A stretch of 64,000 nucleotides of DNA from an uncultured Lachnospiraceae bacterium (GCA_910585605.1 CAJUFL010000007.1:1-64000); one strand, 5' to 3'. Shown: positions 16,541-25,121, counted from the stretch's first letter. Made by a program: numbers and translations. The notes: generated by a model from the sequence alone, not told the origin.

Positions 16541-18295
16541 TAGGCGTTTGCGAAACGCCAGACCCCGCATAAATATGGGATTCTTTTTGTCACAAAATAA
16601 AACAACTCCTCACTGGTTTGTGGTAAAATTGAGATGTCGAGTAACAATTAACCATCCACCAGAAAGGAGTTGTACCTATATGATACCATACAAACAGCTT
16701 TCTTTGGCAGATTTTTTTACCGATTGCCAGAATAAATTTGATAACGATAAATATGCCTTCCTTGAACTCCTCGAAAATACCATCAACCTTGATGAAATTG
16801 TTCCGGTGTCTTTTGTTTCTCATTTTCACGCTGCCACCGGCAGACCCCGTAAGCATCTTCTTTATCCAATGCTCAAGGCTCTGTTATTACAGCTTATCTT
16901 CTCAATTCCAACCACATCCCTCTTGATTATATTTCTGAAATATTCTCAGGAATTACGGGATTTCTGTGGCTTTGATGTCGTCCCGGACGCATCTAAATTT
17001 ACCCGCTTCAAGCAGGATTTCTTATTGGATTTACAATCCATGTTTGATCACCTTGTTGACCTGACCGAACCGATATGCCAACGGATTGATTTGCAAAAAG
17101 CTTCTATGATGCTCTTTGATACATCCGGCATTGAAGCCTGGGTGACGGAAAACAATCCCAAATATGCCAACCGTATTATCAAACAGCTCAAATCCTTTAA
17201 AAAAGCTAACCGTATGGATGATTCTTTTGATCCCTATAAAGCCGCCTACGGTTCCATGCCTTCTCATGCCGCCGCCAACCCCGCAATCCAGCAGATGTAT
17301 ATCAATGGGCATTTCTGCTATGCTTTTAAATTCGGCATCGTTACAAACGGGCTGGGTATCGTCAGGCATATTTCCTTTTACAACAAAGATTTCCTCGAAT
17401 CCCATCCTGAAATCATTGTTGAAAAGAAATCAGATTCCCCGGATGAGGACAAGAGCCTCGCAGATTCCAAGGCGCTGATCCCGACACTGAAGGATTTCTT
17501 CCGGCGGCATCCGCTTATCAATCCTAAAACGTTTCTGGGGGATGCCGCTTTCGATTCCATTGAGATTTATAAATATCTGCTGCAGGAAACATCCTTTGAA
17601 AAAGCGTATATTCCTCTGAAAAACAAACTCAAAGCCGAAGGAATCGATTACACCGTAAATGATGACGGTATTCCCTGCTGTCCCCATGACGCTTCACTTC
17701 CCATGAAACGGGAAGGAAGTAAATCACATTTGCGCTGTGGTCTTCCAACCATGAAATTTGTCTGTCCCAAAATGAAATGGGAACGGGACAGCATTACAAA
17801 GAAAACCAAACGTGTATGTCATTGTGATACTCCGTGTACAGCATCTTCCTGTGGAAGGATGATCTACATTTATCCGGAACAAAACCTTCGCGCTTATCCT
17901 GGAACAATCCGTGGCACCAAGGAATGGGATTCCACCTACAAAATCAGAGTAAATGTTGAAAAATCCATCAATCACTTCAAAGACAGTTTTTGTGTTGCTG
18001 GTCGTAAAACTCAGAATGAGAAAACGCTTCATGCCGACCTGCTTCTCGCCGGAATTACCCAGCTTATTACTGTAATGGTGGCTGACAAACTGCACAAGCA
18101 TCAATATATCCGCAGTCTAAAACCTCTAATTGCATAACCTCAAATACCACACACCATTTCACAGGCAGATATCCTTATCTGTTTTGTTTTCATGTCTTAA
18201 AATCTGGTTATCCACATCCACCTCCTGAAAATCCGGCATGACCAGATTTTTTCTCTGTTGGAATCAAGATTGCGAACTTGTTTCGCAATTATCTA
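16541..18295 (+). mobile_element. Insertion sequence of about 1.75 kb, IS1182-like
   Basis: The element is bounded by imperfect 16-bp terminal inverted repeats. The left end is TAGGCGTTTGCGAAAC; the right end, read inward, is TAGATAATTGCGAAAC (12 of 16 identical). Exact 9-bp direct repeats lie outside both ends. It carries one transposase gene. The IS separates the WYL regulator from its former upstream sequence. The element looks intact. The family label is from the look of the transposase and should be treated as tentative. Confidence 0.75.
16680..18137 (+). CDS. DDE transposase
   Basis: A 485-residue transposase. The N-terminus (QLSLADFFTDCQNKFDNDKY) and the DUF772-like block (GRPRKHLLYPMLKALLLQ) are typical of a transposase widespread in Lachnospiraceae. 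Candidate catalytic acidic residues are in LFDTSGIEAW (near 140) and FLGDAAFDS (near 285). A cysteine-rich stretch (CCPHD, CHCDTPC, SSCGR) precedes the C-terminal DDE region, as in IS1182-like enzymes. The ATG at 16680 follows AAAGGAG. The frame extends upstream to 16548 but lacks a ribosome binding site there. No frameshift is seen, so it may be active. Confidence 0.85.
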   Translation: MIPYKQLSLADFFTDCQNKFDNDKYAFLELLENTINLDEIVPVSFVSHFHAATGRPRKHLLYPMLKALLLQLIFSIPTTSLLIIFLKYSQELRDFCGFDVVPDASKFTRFKQDFLLDLQSMFDHLVDLTEPICQRIDLQKASMMLFDTSGIEAWVTENNPKYANRIIKQLKSFKKANRMDDSFDPYKAAYGSMPSHAAANPAIQQMYINGHFCYAFKFGIVTNGLGIVRHISFYNKDFLESHPEIIVEKKSDSPDEDKSLADSKALIPTLKDFFRRHPLINPKTFLGDAAFDSIEIYKYLLQETSFEKAYIPLKNKLKAEGIDYTVNDDGIPCCPHDASLPMKREGSKSHLRCGLPTMKFVCPKMKWERDSITKKTKRVCHCDTPCTASSCGRMIYIYPEQNLRAYPGTIRGTKEWDSTYKIRVNVEKSINHFKDSFCVAGRKTQNEKTLHADLLLAGITQLITVMVADKLHKHQYIRSLKPLIA

Positions 18296-18304
18296 GATAT
18301 CCAA
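18296..18304. repeat. Target site duplication, right copy
   Basis: GATATCCAA, identical to 16532-16540, sits directly beyond the right terminal repeat of the IS. Confidence 0.65.
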
Positions 18305-18342
18305 ACCAAACATCAGATGTAAGAAAGCATAAATCAAGTCCG

Positions 18343-19467
18343 CTAGTCCTCTCCCCAAATATACTCCGGATTAATGTGATTTTTCTCATTCCTCTTATCA
18401 AAGAGTTCTCTTGACATTTCTACAATCTGATAGTATCTCGGTTTTTCTCCCTGATATCCGGTAGTTACCAGATACACTCTACTATCTGCCCTTACAACCG
18501 TATCTCCGTGAGAATCCAGATCCGGACACGCTGCTGCACGAAGCCCCAGATACCGGCATAAGTACATCACCGCATATCTGCTTGCCATACAGTCGCCACT
18601 TCCCGTCACTATATATTCGCACCAATCCGCTTGATACAACCTGTAATCATACTCTGCGCTCAAATACCAGGCAGCTTTATCCATTTTCTCATATTCCGTC
18701 ATATTGTCAGTGATATAAGTTTCTTTGAACTTATCAAACACACTCTGTACATACAGAGTAATATCGTCGTAGCCTTTTACCCTTGCTGTCAGTTCTGTCC
18801 CATCAGATAAATGAGCCTTAACCGTACATTCGGAATATGCTTCGTCAATATCATTGCCAAATCTCATTTTGATTGTCCCATCATCCGTAATCAGATATCT
18901 GGTTTTTACCTTCTTATCCCCTTCCAGACTCCAGCTTTTAACCGTAGCCTGCGTCCCCAAAACCTTGAACTGGAACGAATAGTTATTGGCTTGATTCTTC
19001 CCGATATAAGGAACAGCATAATCCTTTGTATAATGCAGCTCAACTACGGTTGCATTTAGTGTCGGGCATTCTGCATTTTCCGCATCATCCTTTTTATCTT
19101 TTTTCTTTTTCACAGTGACTTTGCACTTATATGTCTTTCCTTTGTATGTCACTTTAATAGTGGCTTTTCCTGCTTTTTTTGCCCTCAGCACTGCCTTACT
19201 GCCACTTTTTTTGCTAATAGATACAACCTGCTTATTCCCGGTAGTCCATTTTAACTTCTTGCTTTTGGCTTTCTTAGACACGCCCTTTAATGATATCGTG
19301 TAAGTCTGCCCTTCTCTCATTGTCTTTTTAGTTGCTGATAACTTATACTTAGCCAGCACCTTCCTTGAAGATCTTGCTGATGCATCCATACCCGGAGCTG
19401 CAAAGATTGCCACTACCACTACAACTACCATCAGCCACAAAACTTTTAATACTTCATTCTTTCTCAT
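18343..19467 (-). CDS. Secreted Ig-like / transglutaminase-like protein
   Basis: A 374-residue protein from the ATG at 19467, which follows AAAGGCGG. The N-terminus is a signal peptide with a long hydrophobic run ending near GMDASA. A Big_2-type Ig-like domain follows (about 40-120), with WTTGNKQVVSISKKSG and a Lys-rich end. The C-terminal third is transglutaminase-like: GDCMASRYAVMYLCRYLGL supplies the Cys and SHGDTVV the His. Such proteins are exported and act at the cell surface; substrate unknown. An upstream in-frame start at 19530 is less likely because it would precede the signal peptide. Before the IS inserted, its end was about 60-70 bases from the WYL gene. Confidence 0.8.
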   Translation of the reverse strand: MRKNEVLKVLWLMVVVVVVAIFAAPGMDASARSSRKVLAKYKLSATKKTMREGQTYTISLKGVSKKAKSKKLKWTTGNKQVVSISKKSGSKAVLRAKKAGKATIKVTYKGKTYKCKVTVKKKKDKKDDAENAECPTLNATVVELHYTKDYAVPYIGKNQANNYSFQFKVLGTQATVKSWSLEGDKKVKTRYLITDDGTIKMRFGNDIDEAYSECTVKAHLSDGTELTARVKGYDDITLYVQSVFDKFKETYITDNMTEYEKMDKAAWYLSAEYDYRLYQADWCEYIVTGSGDCMASRYAVMYLCRYLGLRAAACPDLDSHGDTVVRADSRVYLVTTGYQGEKPRYYQIVEMSRELFDKRNEKNHINPEYIWGED

Positions 19468-19574
19468 AATAACCGCCGCCTTTCTCGGACTTATCTGCCC
19501 GGAATCCAGGTCGGCATCCCACCTTAACAAAGCGAATCATAGGACTATTACTATGTGAGTTGCCTATTGAATAG

Positions 19575-19802
19575 TTACTCTCTGCCTTTACTTGCGACAT
19601 CTTCCCATTCCGGATGCTTCTTTATCAGTCCTTCCGTCTCCATTTTATAAACAAGCAGCCTCATCAGGTAATCTGGCATATGCCTTAATCCTCTCTCCCA
19701 ATCTTCTACCGTCCGGATTGGTATGCCGAAGTATCCGGCGAATTGCTTCTGCGTCATATTTGCCTCTTTACGCATCGCCTTCAGAACATCCCTATCTTCC
19801 AT
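19575..19802 (-). CDS. Small helix-turn-helix protein
   Basis: A 75-residue protein with an XRE-like helix-turn-helix, MTQKQFAGYFGIPIRTVEDW, followed by a short helical tail (MRLLVYKMETEGLI). This type often binds DNA or forms the antitoxin half of a toxin-antitoxin pair, but no toxin gene is adjacent. About 110 bases separate it from the secreted protein downstream. Confidence 0.75.
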   Translation of the reverse strand: MEDRDVLKAMRKEANMTQKQFAGYFGIPIRTVEDWERGLRHMPDYLMRLLVYKMETEGLIKKHPEWEDVASKGRE

Positions 19803-19914
19803 AAATTTCCTTTCTTAAACTGACTTCTCCCTTCTTTGGTTATATTTTACCACATAATGCGTGGAATATCAATAGAAATTTGCAGAAAATCACTTCTCTT
19901 ACAGGCAGTTCACA

Positions 19915-20472
19915 CTACTCCATTCCCAACAACTGTTTTGCCCTTTCTTCTGGTCTCATTGTTTCATCGTTCAGAATAGATATGATTTTATCAATCATCT
20001 CATCCCCCAAAAACTTAATTTTTGCACTGGTTGCACTGTTAATAACATCAAATATCTGTTCAAACACTCTAAATGCGCCTGCTTCCTCCCAATGTTCATC
20101 TACACTTCCAAGCAAAACCTTTTTCAGTTCCCGGACCGCATCATAAACAGAAATAAGTCTTGTCATATCTTCAAAAGACAAAAAAGACTTTCTCCCATTA
20201 GACTCCTGCTCCATTCTAATCTGAATCCCATCTGAAAGTCCCATCTTATATGCAGCTTCCCCATAGGCTGAATTATAACTCAAAAAAACATCCTCCACAC
20301 GTTCAAATGCAAACCATTGTTCCTGTGTCATTGATACCATAGAATCAAATTCTTTAGCGGCATTACGCCATTCCTTTTGCCTTTGTTGGAAATTAATGTC
20401 TTTCCTCAACTCTTCCTCTAACGCTTCTCCCATCCGTACTTTAACCAAGTTATCCATCTCTGCTGTCGTCAT
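19915..20472 (-). CDS. Hypothetical protein, paralogue of next gene
   Basis: A 185-residue helical acidic protein, ATG behind GAGGGG. The C-terminal part (FEQIFDVINSATSAK, then IISILNDETMRPEERAKQLL) matches the 88-residue protein encoded upstream at 20512. The two are therefore relatives of unequal length. No signal peptide or catalytic motif is seen. Such small proteins are common in Lachnospiraceae accessory DNA. Function unknown. Confidence 0.7.
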   Translation of the reverse strand: MTTAEMDNLVKVRMGEALEEELRKDINFQQRQKEWRNAAKEFDSMVSMTQEQWFAFERVEDVFLSYNSAYGEAAYKMGLSDGIQIRMEQESNGRKSFLSFEDMTRLISVYDAVRELKKVLLGSVDEHWEEAGAFRVFEQIFDVINSATSAKIKFLGDEMIDKIISILNDETMRPEERAKQLLGME

Positions 20473-20511
20473 AGATTTCCCCTCATTCCTCCATTTTAGT
20501 TGTTTAATATC

Positions 20512-20778
20512 CTACGCTCTACCACTTAACAAAATTTCTGCACGCTCATCCGGTGTCCTTTTCCTATCGTAAAGAATTTCAATAAATTTCTGATCCGCCT
20601 CCTCCGATCCTGAATAAGTGGGATGGGCATTATGCTGAATCACATCATAAACATTATCCAATTTAATAAAATCGCCACTTGCATGTCCATGTCCAGCAAG
20701 CTGCTCAAAAACCTTGTCCATTTGATTTATCTCATCCTCTGTTTCAATCAACCGTATCATATCCTCTGCACTTAACAT
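20512..20778 (-). CDS. Hypothetical protein, short paralogue
   Basis: An 88-residue protein, ATG behind AGGAGGG. MLSAEDMIRLIETEDEINQM parallels FEDMTRLISVYDAVREL of the next gene, and FIEILYDRKRTPDERAEILL parallels its C-terminus. It is divergent from the first XRE gene at 20890, so the 111 bases between probably hold two promoters. Function unknown. Confidence 0.7.
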   Translation of the reverse strand: MLSAEDMIRLIETEDEINQMDKVFEQLAGHGHASGDFIKLDNVYDVIQHNAHPTYSGSEEADQKFIEILYDRKRTPDERAEILLSGRA

Positions 20779-20889
20779 AAATAACCCTCCTAATATGATT
20801 TGTTCAACTTCTTACCTATAACAAATTATAACTGATTTTTAAGATAGAGAAAGTATATAATAATCTTAAAAGACTTAAGGAGGTGCACC

Positions 20890-21111
20890 ATGTCGGACAG
20901 AGGCACTATTGTAATTCATCTGGATGAACTACTAAAGGAAACCGGCTTGAGCAAAAATAAATTTTGTCAACGAGCTGAATTACAACGCTCGCAATTAAAC
21001 GGATACCTGAACAACACAATAACCAGACTAGACACCGATGTATTGGTTCGGATGTGTGATACATTGAATTGTACTATTTCTGACTTATTGGAATATAAGC
21101 CAAATTCTTAA
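20890..21111 (+). CDS. XRE-family regulator, copy 1
   Basis: A 73-residue Cro/C1-type protein: LSKNKFCQRAELQRSQLNGY is the helix-turn-helix, and LDTDVLVRMCDTLNCTISDL the following helices. The ATG has a perfect AAGGAGGTG site. It is about 60 percent identical by eye to the regulator at 21496. It diverges from an 88-residue gene and converges with the 79-residue gene, overlapping that gene's stop by four bases. Probably autoregulatory. Confidence 0.85.
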   Translation: MSDRGTIVIHLDELLKETGLSKNKFCQRAELQRSQLNGYLNNTITRLDTDVLVRMCDTLNCTISDLLEYKPNS

Positions 21112-21347
21112 AAAATCATCCGCTTTACATCGTATTCCCCTTTCACCTGGCTGCCTATCCTCATAATAAATTCTTCAGGATCAGGTATATATCCCGCTCC
21201 AAATAAATCAATCCACATCTCTTGTTTTCCAGCGTTCTTATACCCTGTGGCAATTGCCTTTTTCATCTCCTCTCTTATCATCTTTTCATCTTTGCCTTCC
21301 TTTTTTGCTATTGCTTTAATTATCTCTTTTGCCTTTTTTCTATCCAT
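21108..21347 (-). CDS. Small hypothetical protein
   Basis: A 79-residue Lys/Glu-rich protein, ATG behind AAGGAG. The pattern MIREEMKKAIATGYKN resembles small Lachnospiraceae proteins sometimes annotated as Spo0A C-terminal-like. I see no DNA-recognition helix strong enough to support that label. It diverges from the second XRE gene and converges on the first. Function unknown. Confidence 0.65.
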   Translation of the reverse strand: MDRKKAKEIIKAIAKKEGKDEKMIREEMKKAIATGYKNAGKQEMWIDLFGAGYIPDPEEFIMRIGSQVKGEYDVKRMIF

Positions 21348-21495
21348 AGATTCTCCTTGTTGTATAACTTCTTATCCATATCTTATCATTTATAACTTGT
21401 TACATCTGATAAATATACTTTAACTAATGTATACTATAAAAGTCAAGACTTTTTATTTTTATATTACGACATCTTTCGACAGGAGGTTCTACAAC

Positions 21496-21729
21496 TTGAG
21501 TAATAGAGGGATGCTAAGAATACATCTTTCCAGTTTGCTTCAAGCATCTGGTATGAGTAAAAATAAATTTTGCCAGAAGGCAGAAATCCAACATTCACAG
21601 CTCAAAGGCTATATGGATAACACCATTTCCCGCCTTGATACGGATGTGTTGATTAGGATCTGCCATACTTTGGATTGTTCTATTGCAGATCTTTTGGAAT
21701 ATGTACCAGCGGAACAGGTAGAAAAATAG
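21496..21729 (+). CDS. XRE-family regulator, copy 2, TTG start
   Basis: A 77-residue protein read from the TTG at 21496, which lies nine bases after AGGAGG and gives the same N-terminus pattern (SNRGMLRIHL) as copy 1 (SDRGTIVIHL). The helix-turn-helix is MSKNKFCQKAEIQHSQLKGY. It ends 23 bases before the TIR-like gene and must be co-transcribed with it, so it probably controls that effector. Confidence 0.85.
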   Translation: MSNRGMLRIHLSSLLQASGMSKNKFCQKAEIQHSQLKGYMDNTISRLDTDVLIRICHTLDCSIADLLEYVPAEQVEK

Positions 21730-21752
21730 CAGATAACAGAGAGGAAGATATC

Positions 21753-22874
21753 ATGAAAGTTTCAGTTTTTTATTCATGGCAATCCGATTTGCCCGCTAAA
21801 ACAAATAGGTATTTTATCGAAGATTCTATTAAGAAATCTCTAAAGGAAATCAATAAAGATAATAGAGTGATAGCCTGCATTGATCGAGATACCAAAAACG
21901 AGCTTGGAAGTCCCGACATTGAAAATTCAATTTTTCAGAAAATAAATCATTGTAAGTTTTTTATTTGTGATGTGTCATTAAATGAAACGAAAATCCCTAA
22001 CCCTAATGTTCTTATAGAATTGGGATATGCAATCAAAACGGTTGGATGGAGTAAAATTTTATGTTTATTTAACACACAAACCGGAAAAATCGAAGAATTA
22101 CCGTTTGACATTAATCACAATAGAGTCACTCCATATAACCCCGATTTAACAGGCGAGAAAAGAAGAATATCCGAAATCATATCTGTCAATATAAATAGTC
22201 TACTAAAAAGGGGAGAACTATATAATCCTATTGAGGATCATCTTAAGAAAAATGTTGATTATATCTTTATGCAGATCGCTCGAAATATCATAAATATTTT
22301 CGACTTTGAAAAAACAGTAAATTATTCAACCCGACTATCAGAATTAGATAACTTGTCTATTGAAGAAATGGCATACAAACTTACAAAAACCGAAACATTA
22401 GGTTTTTACTATTTGTTTGATTATGAAGAATCACAGATGAAATTAGAAAATCTACTTAACCAACTATTAAGTTGCAATTATTTTTTTGATGGATGGCGAG
22501 AAGCTGTTATTAACTTAATAGATTGGATTGATATGTGGAATCACACTATTGATTCTCATTTTTCGCCTAATTTATTTCAAGCCACTCATAATAGTAACTA
22601 TGCAATTAAAAATATGCACACTGAAAATCCTCAAAATCCACCTAATTCTGTTTTGCTATTGAAGCACCACAAAAAGGATCAATATTCAGTCATACAGGGC
22701 GGCTTTTTAAGTAACTCGAATTATACACCTGCAGGAAAAATTGTTTGTATCCAAGAATGCTATGGTTATAAAATCGCTAAGATGATAAAGGAGTTTTTAT
22801 CATATTTTGATTTTTGGTTAGAAGAATCAGGCAGTGAAATAATACTTGATCCACACTACTACATAATTAAATAA
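21753..22874 (+). CDS. TIR-like domain protein, candidate NADase effector
   Basis: A 373-residue protein, ATG behind AGAGGAAG. The first 125 residues fit the bacterial TIR-like fold: VSVFYSWQSD (strand A), RDTKNELGSPDIENSI, CKFFICDVS, and NPNVLIELGYA, whose Glu (near 89) matches the catalytic Glu of NAD-cleaving TIR domains. The remaining 240 residues are unassigned and probably form the sensor or oligomerisation part. It is the second gene of an XRE-TIR pair and ends at an intrinsic terminator. By family it is a likely anti-phage abortive-infection effector. The trigger and activity are not shown. The longer in-frame extension upstream overlaps the XRE gene and is not used. Confidence 0.8.
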   Translation: MKVSVFYSWQSDLPAKTNRYFIEDSIKKSLKEINKDNRVIACIDRDTKNELGSPDIENSIFQKINHCKFFICDVSLNETKIPNPNVLIELGYAIKTVGWSKILCLFNTQTGKIEELPFDINHNRVTPYNPDLTGEKRRISEIISVNINSLLKRGELYNPIEDHLKKNVDYIFMQIARNIINIFDFEKTVNYSTRLSELDNLSIEEMAYKLTKTETLGFYYLFDYEESQMKLENLLNQLLSCNYFFDGWREAVINLIDWIDMWNHTIDSHFSPNLFQATHNSNYAIKNMHTENPQNPPNSVLLLKHHKKDQYSVIQGGFLSNSNYTPAGKIVCIQECYGYKIAKMIKEFLSYFDFWLEESGSEIILDPHYYIIK

Positions 22875-22915
22875 AAAGGACAGGATATAGCAGTTCCTAT
22901 CTTTTCTGTCCTTTT
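22874..22915 (+). terminator. Intrinsic terminator of the XRE-TIR operon
   Basis: AAAAGGACAG (22874-22883) pairs exactly with CTGTCCTTTT (22906-22915) across a 22-base loop. It begins on the last base of the TIR-like stop codon. The T-tract is short and interrupted. Confidence 0.7.
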
Positions 22916-22930
22916 GTGTTTTCTTCATAT

Positions 22931-22958
22931 GGGGGCAGACACACCACCCAGTGTGCCT
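22931..22958 (-). terminator. Hairpin after the last ICE gene
   Basis: GGCAG-CACAC and GTGTG-CTGCC arms form a GC-rich hairpin (one mismatch) directly beyond the stop of the gene ending at 22968. There is no T-run on the minus-strand side, so termination or transcript protection is inferred from position. Confidence 0.45.
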
Positions 22959-22967
22959 GCCCTAATA

Positions 22968-23777
22968 CTATCTCTGCTTACTATCCTTATTCCCAGACAT
23001 CATCTCTCTGCCAATCTCCCCTGCCTGCCCTGCTACCTTTGTCCGCTTATCATAATAATTCTTAAACGCCTCAAATGCTTCGGCATTGGAGCCATACCCC
23101 CTGCCCTCTGCCACACAGGAATCCGTAAACCGTTGCATTTCTTCCTCATAAGTACCAAGAGGCTGTGCATTCTCGTTATCGACAGCACTTTTGGCAACTT
23201 CACTCTCTGATGGTGCTCTTTTGTCTGACTGCATCATCATCTGCTCGTTATAACCATCAATCCGCTCTGACAATTCATCAAGGCTGCCCAGCATCTGATC
23301 TGCCTGCCCCCTGATCTTCTCCAGGCCTTCACGGATATACAGCACTTCCGACAGTTTCTTTAGTGCCTTTCTGCCCCGGTGTTTGGCTTCTTCCACTAAT
23401 TCGTGTGCTTTCTGCTTTATGAAATCTTTAATCTCCACAAGTTTTCCGTGCAGCTCCTGCACTTTTGCTTCTGCCTTTTCCACCTGTTCTGTCAAGGCAT
23501 CCTTTACAGTACGTTCCGCTCTGGTCATAAGATAATCATTCTGTTCACGGACACCCTTTAACTCTACCCTCATATCCGTAAGCTGTTCCAGCATAGCAGA
23601 AAGAGTCTGTTCAAGACTATCTACATATTCCACGGTGCGGTTTAACTTTTCCATACCGTCCTTGTCGTGAAACTTCTTTAACAGCTCCATCAGATCTGCT
23701 ATGTCCCTATCCTTTGCAAGAGAATCATTCATTACTTCGTCCATCTTTACCCGCTCCTTCTGTTCATTCTGCTTCAT
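22968..23777 (-). CDS. Coiled-coil ICE protein, DUF6674-like
   Basis: A 269-residue charged, helical protein. Residues about 30-190 look like continuous coiled coil. No signal peptide or catalytic motif. The tail contains EEEMQRFTDSCVAEGRGYGS. The ATG overlaps the stop of the SpoVG-like gene by one base (TAATG). It is the last gene of the conjugation operon and of a type seen repeatedly in Clostridia ICEs. The DUF6674 name is from memory of such proteins and is tentative. Role unknown. Confidence 0.65.
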   Translation of the reverse strand: MKQNEQKERVKMDEVMNDSLAKDRDIADLMELLKKFHDKDGMEKLNRTVEYVDSLEQTLSAMLEQLTDMRVELKGVREQNDYLMTRAERTVKDALTEQVEKAEAKVQELHGKLVEIKDFIKQKAHELVEEAKHRGRKALKKLSEVLYIREGLEKIRGQADQMLGSLDELSERIDGYNEQMMMQSDKRAPSESEVAKSAVDNENAQPLGTYEEEMQRFTDSCVAEGRGYGSNAEAFEAFKNYYDKRTKVAGQAGEIGREMMSGNKDSKQR

Positions 23778-24460
23778 TAGCGAAAAGGCAGGTTTTCCCG
23801 TGCCTTCTGTTTAGGCTTATCCTGTGCCCCTACATTCTCTTTCGCTTCCTTTACCTGTTGTTCTTTCTTCTCGTGATACACATTCAGAAGTTCCCCATGA
23901 AGCTGCTCCCGGAACTCCTTTGTGATTGGATATACGATATCACGATAAAGGCTCTCTCCCGCCTTTGCCTTTGTGCTTGCCTTATACGCCGGCATGGACA
24001 CAAACTCACCATTGCGGCCATTGACAATACTCACACTGTTAATAACGAAGGAATCCTCCAGATAGATACTGGCAAGACCACGGATATTGCTCCCCTCTCG
24101 CTCGTATGGTGTGACACTTACCGAAAACTCTGGTGCTCCCTCTCCATCTCCTACCACAAGTCCGTCCTTATCCAGTGTTCCGGCTTTCTTCTGCTCATAG
24201 GCTTCAAGGATCGCTCCCGAAAATTCCTGCTGGAACTCGGACGTGATTGGATTCACGATATCTTTATACACAGGGTTATTATACTCATCCACCTCGCTGG
24301 TCCTCTGCGAAGGCATAGATACAAACATTCCCTGCCCATCCTTCTTCTCCACGATTGCAATATTGCGGACAACAAGACTGTCTCCAAACACTACGGTTGC
24401 ATAAGCCTTTGCTTTGCTATGCTCTTTGTTCACTTCACTGATTCTGATCTTATAATTCAT
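23777..24460 (-). CDS. Double SpoVG-domain protein
   Basis: A 227-residue protein containing two tandem SpoVG-like domains. The first has AKAYATVVFGDSLVVRNIAI and FVSMPSQRT. The second has IRGLASIYLEDSFVINSVSI and FVSMPAYKA. Each ends with a DIV-PIT-EF block, matching the SpoVG signature of a dimeric nucleic-acid-binding protein. Canonical SpoVG is a single domain of about 95 residues, so this is a fused pseudo-dimer. The ATG at 24460 follows GGAGG. It probably binds DNA or RNA during ICE regulation. Confidence 0.85.
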   Translation of the reverse strand: MNYKIRISEVNKEHSKAKAYATVVFGDSLVVRNIAIVEKKDGQGMFVSMPSQRTSEVDEYNNPVYKDIVNPITSEFQQEFSGAILEAYEQKKAGTLDKDGLVVGDGEGAPEFSVSVTPYEREGSNIRGLASIYLEDSFVINSVSIVNGRNGEFVSMPAYKASTKAKAGESLYRDIVYPITKEFREQLHGELLNVYHEKKEQQVKEAKENVGAQDKPKQKARENLPFR

Positions 24461-24515
24461 AACTACCTCCATTTCTGCAAGGTGAACTTATTCACCTTTA
24501 CTATTATCATGCACT

Positions 24516-25115
24516 CTATTCATTGTTATCAGTTGCTAATCTACAGCGGCATACAAATCTCTGTGTGCCATGATAGGCACAAGTAAAAAGAGTAAGTCTT
24601 TCTTCATCACTCTCTGCACGAACAGAAGCATCATAAGGTCCTACCACTCCGGTATCCTCCACTATGTATGTGTGAGTTACCATCTCTTTATCTGTCACTT
24701 TGACCTCGGCTCCGATTGCAATACTGGAGAGATTCGTGAAGAATGTCCCTCTTCTGCTGCCATTATGCCCTGCCAGTACACAGTTTCCCTTTTGCATAAG
24801 CCCTGCTGTCTCTGGCAGATGTCCGATACCCATGTTCAACTGTTCGGCACCTGCACCCTCAAAAATCGGGTATCTGATGTTAAGGCTCTCAATCTCAATG
24901 ATACCGATTGCACCTTTTGCACCTTTTGAAAGTTCCGGGGTAGCCTTCTTTTTACCACCGCCGGCTTCGCTTTCTTCATCCTCCTCATCCTCTGTCACTC
25001 CCATCCGATTGATATAGTCCTCTGCCTGTTTCCTGTCAAGAAACCGAAGCAGAAAGGGGACCGCAACAATGGCAATCCCCAGTACAATAAGTGTTACTAT
25101 TCTTTTTTTGCTCAA
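24516..25115 (-). CDS. Sortase, TTG start
   Basis: A 199-residue transpeptidase with an N-terminal membrane anchor (IVTLIVLGIAIVAVPFLLRF), an acidic linker, and a sortase domain. The catalytic His is in LAGHNGSRRG, the Cys in LTLFTCAYHG, and the Arg in QRFVCRCR. It starts at TTG (25115), nine bases after a GGAGG embedded in the last codons of the upstream helicase gene. It probably attaches the LPQTG surface protein encoded at 53113 to the cell wall, a pairing inferred from co-residence on the element. Confidence 0.9.
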   Translation of the reverse strand: MSKKRIVTLIVLGIAIVAVPFLLRFLDRKQAEDYINRMGVTEDEEDEESEAGGGKKKATPELSKGAKGAIGIIEIESLNIRYPIFEGAGAEQLNMGIGHLPETAGLMQKGNCVLAGHNGSRRGTFFTNLSSIAIGAEVKVTDKEMVTHTYIVEDTGVVGPYDASVRAESDEERLTLFTCAYHGTQRFVCRCRLATDNNE

Positions 25116-25121
25116 TTTACA

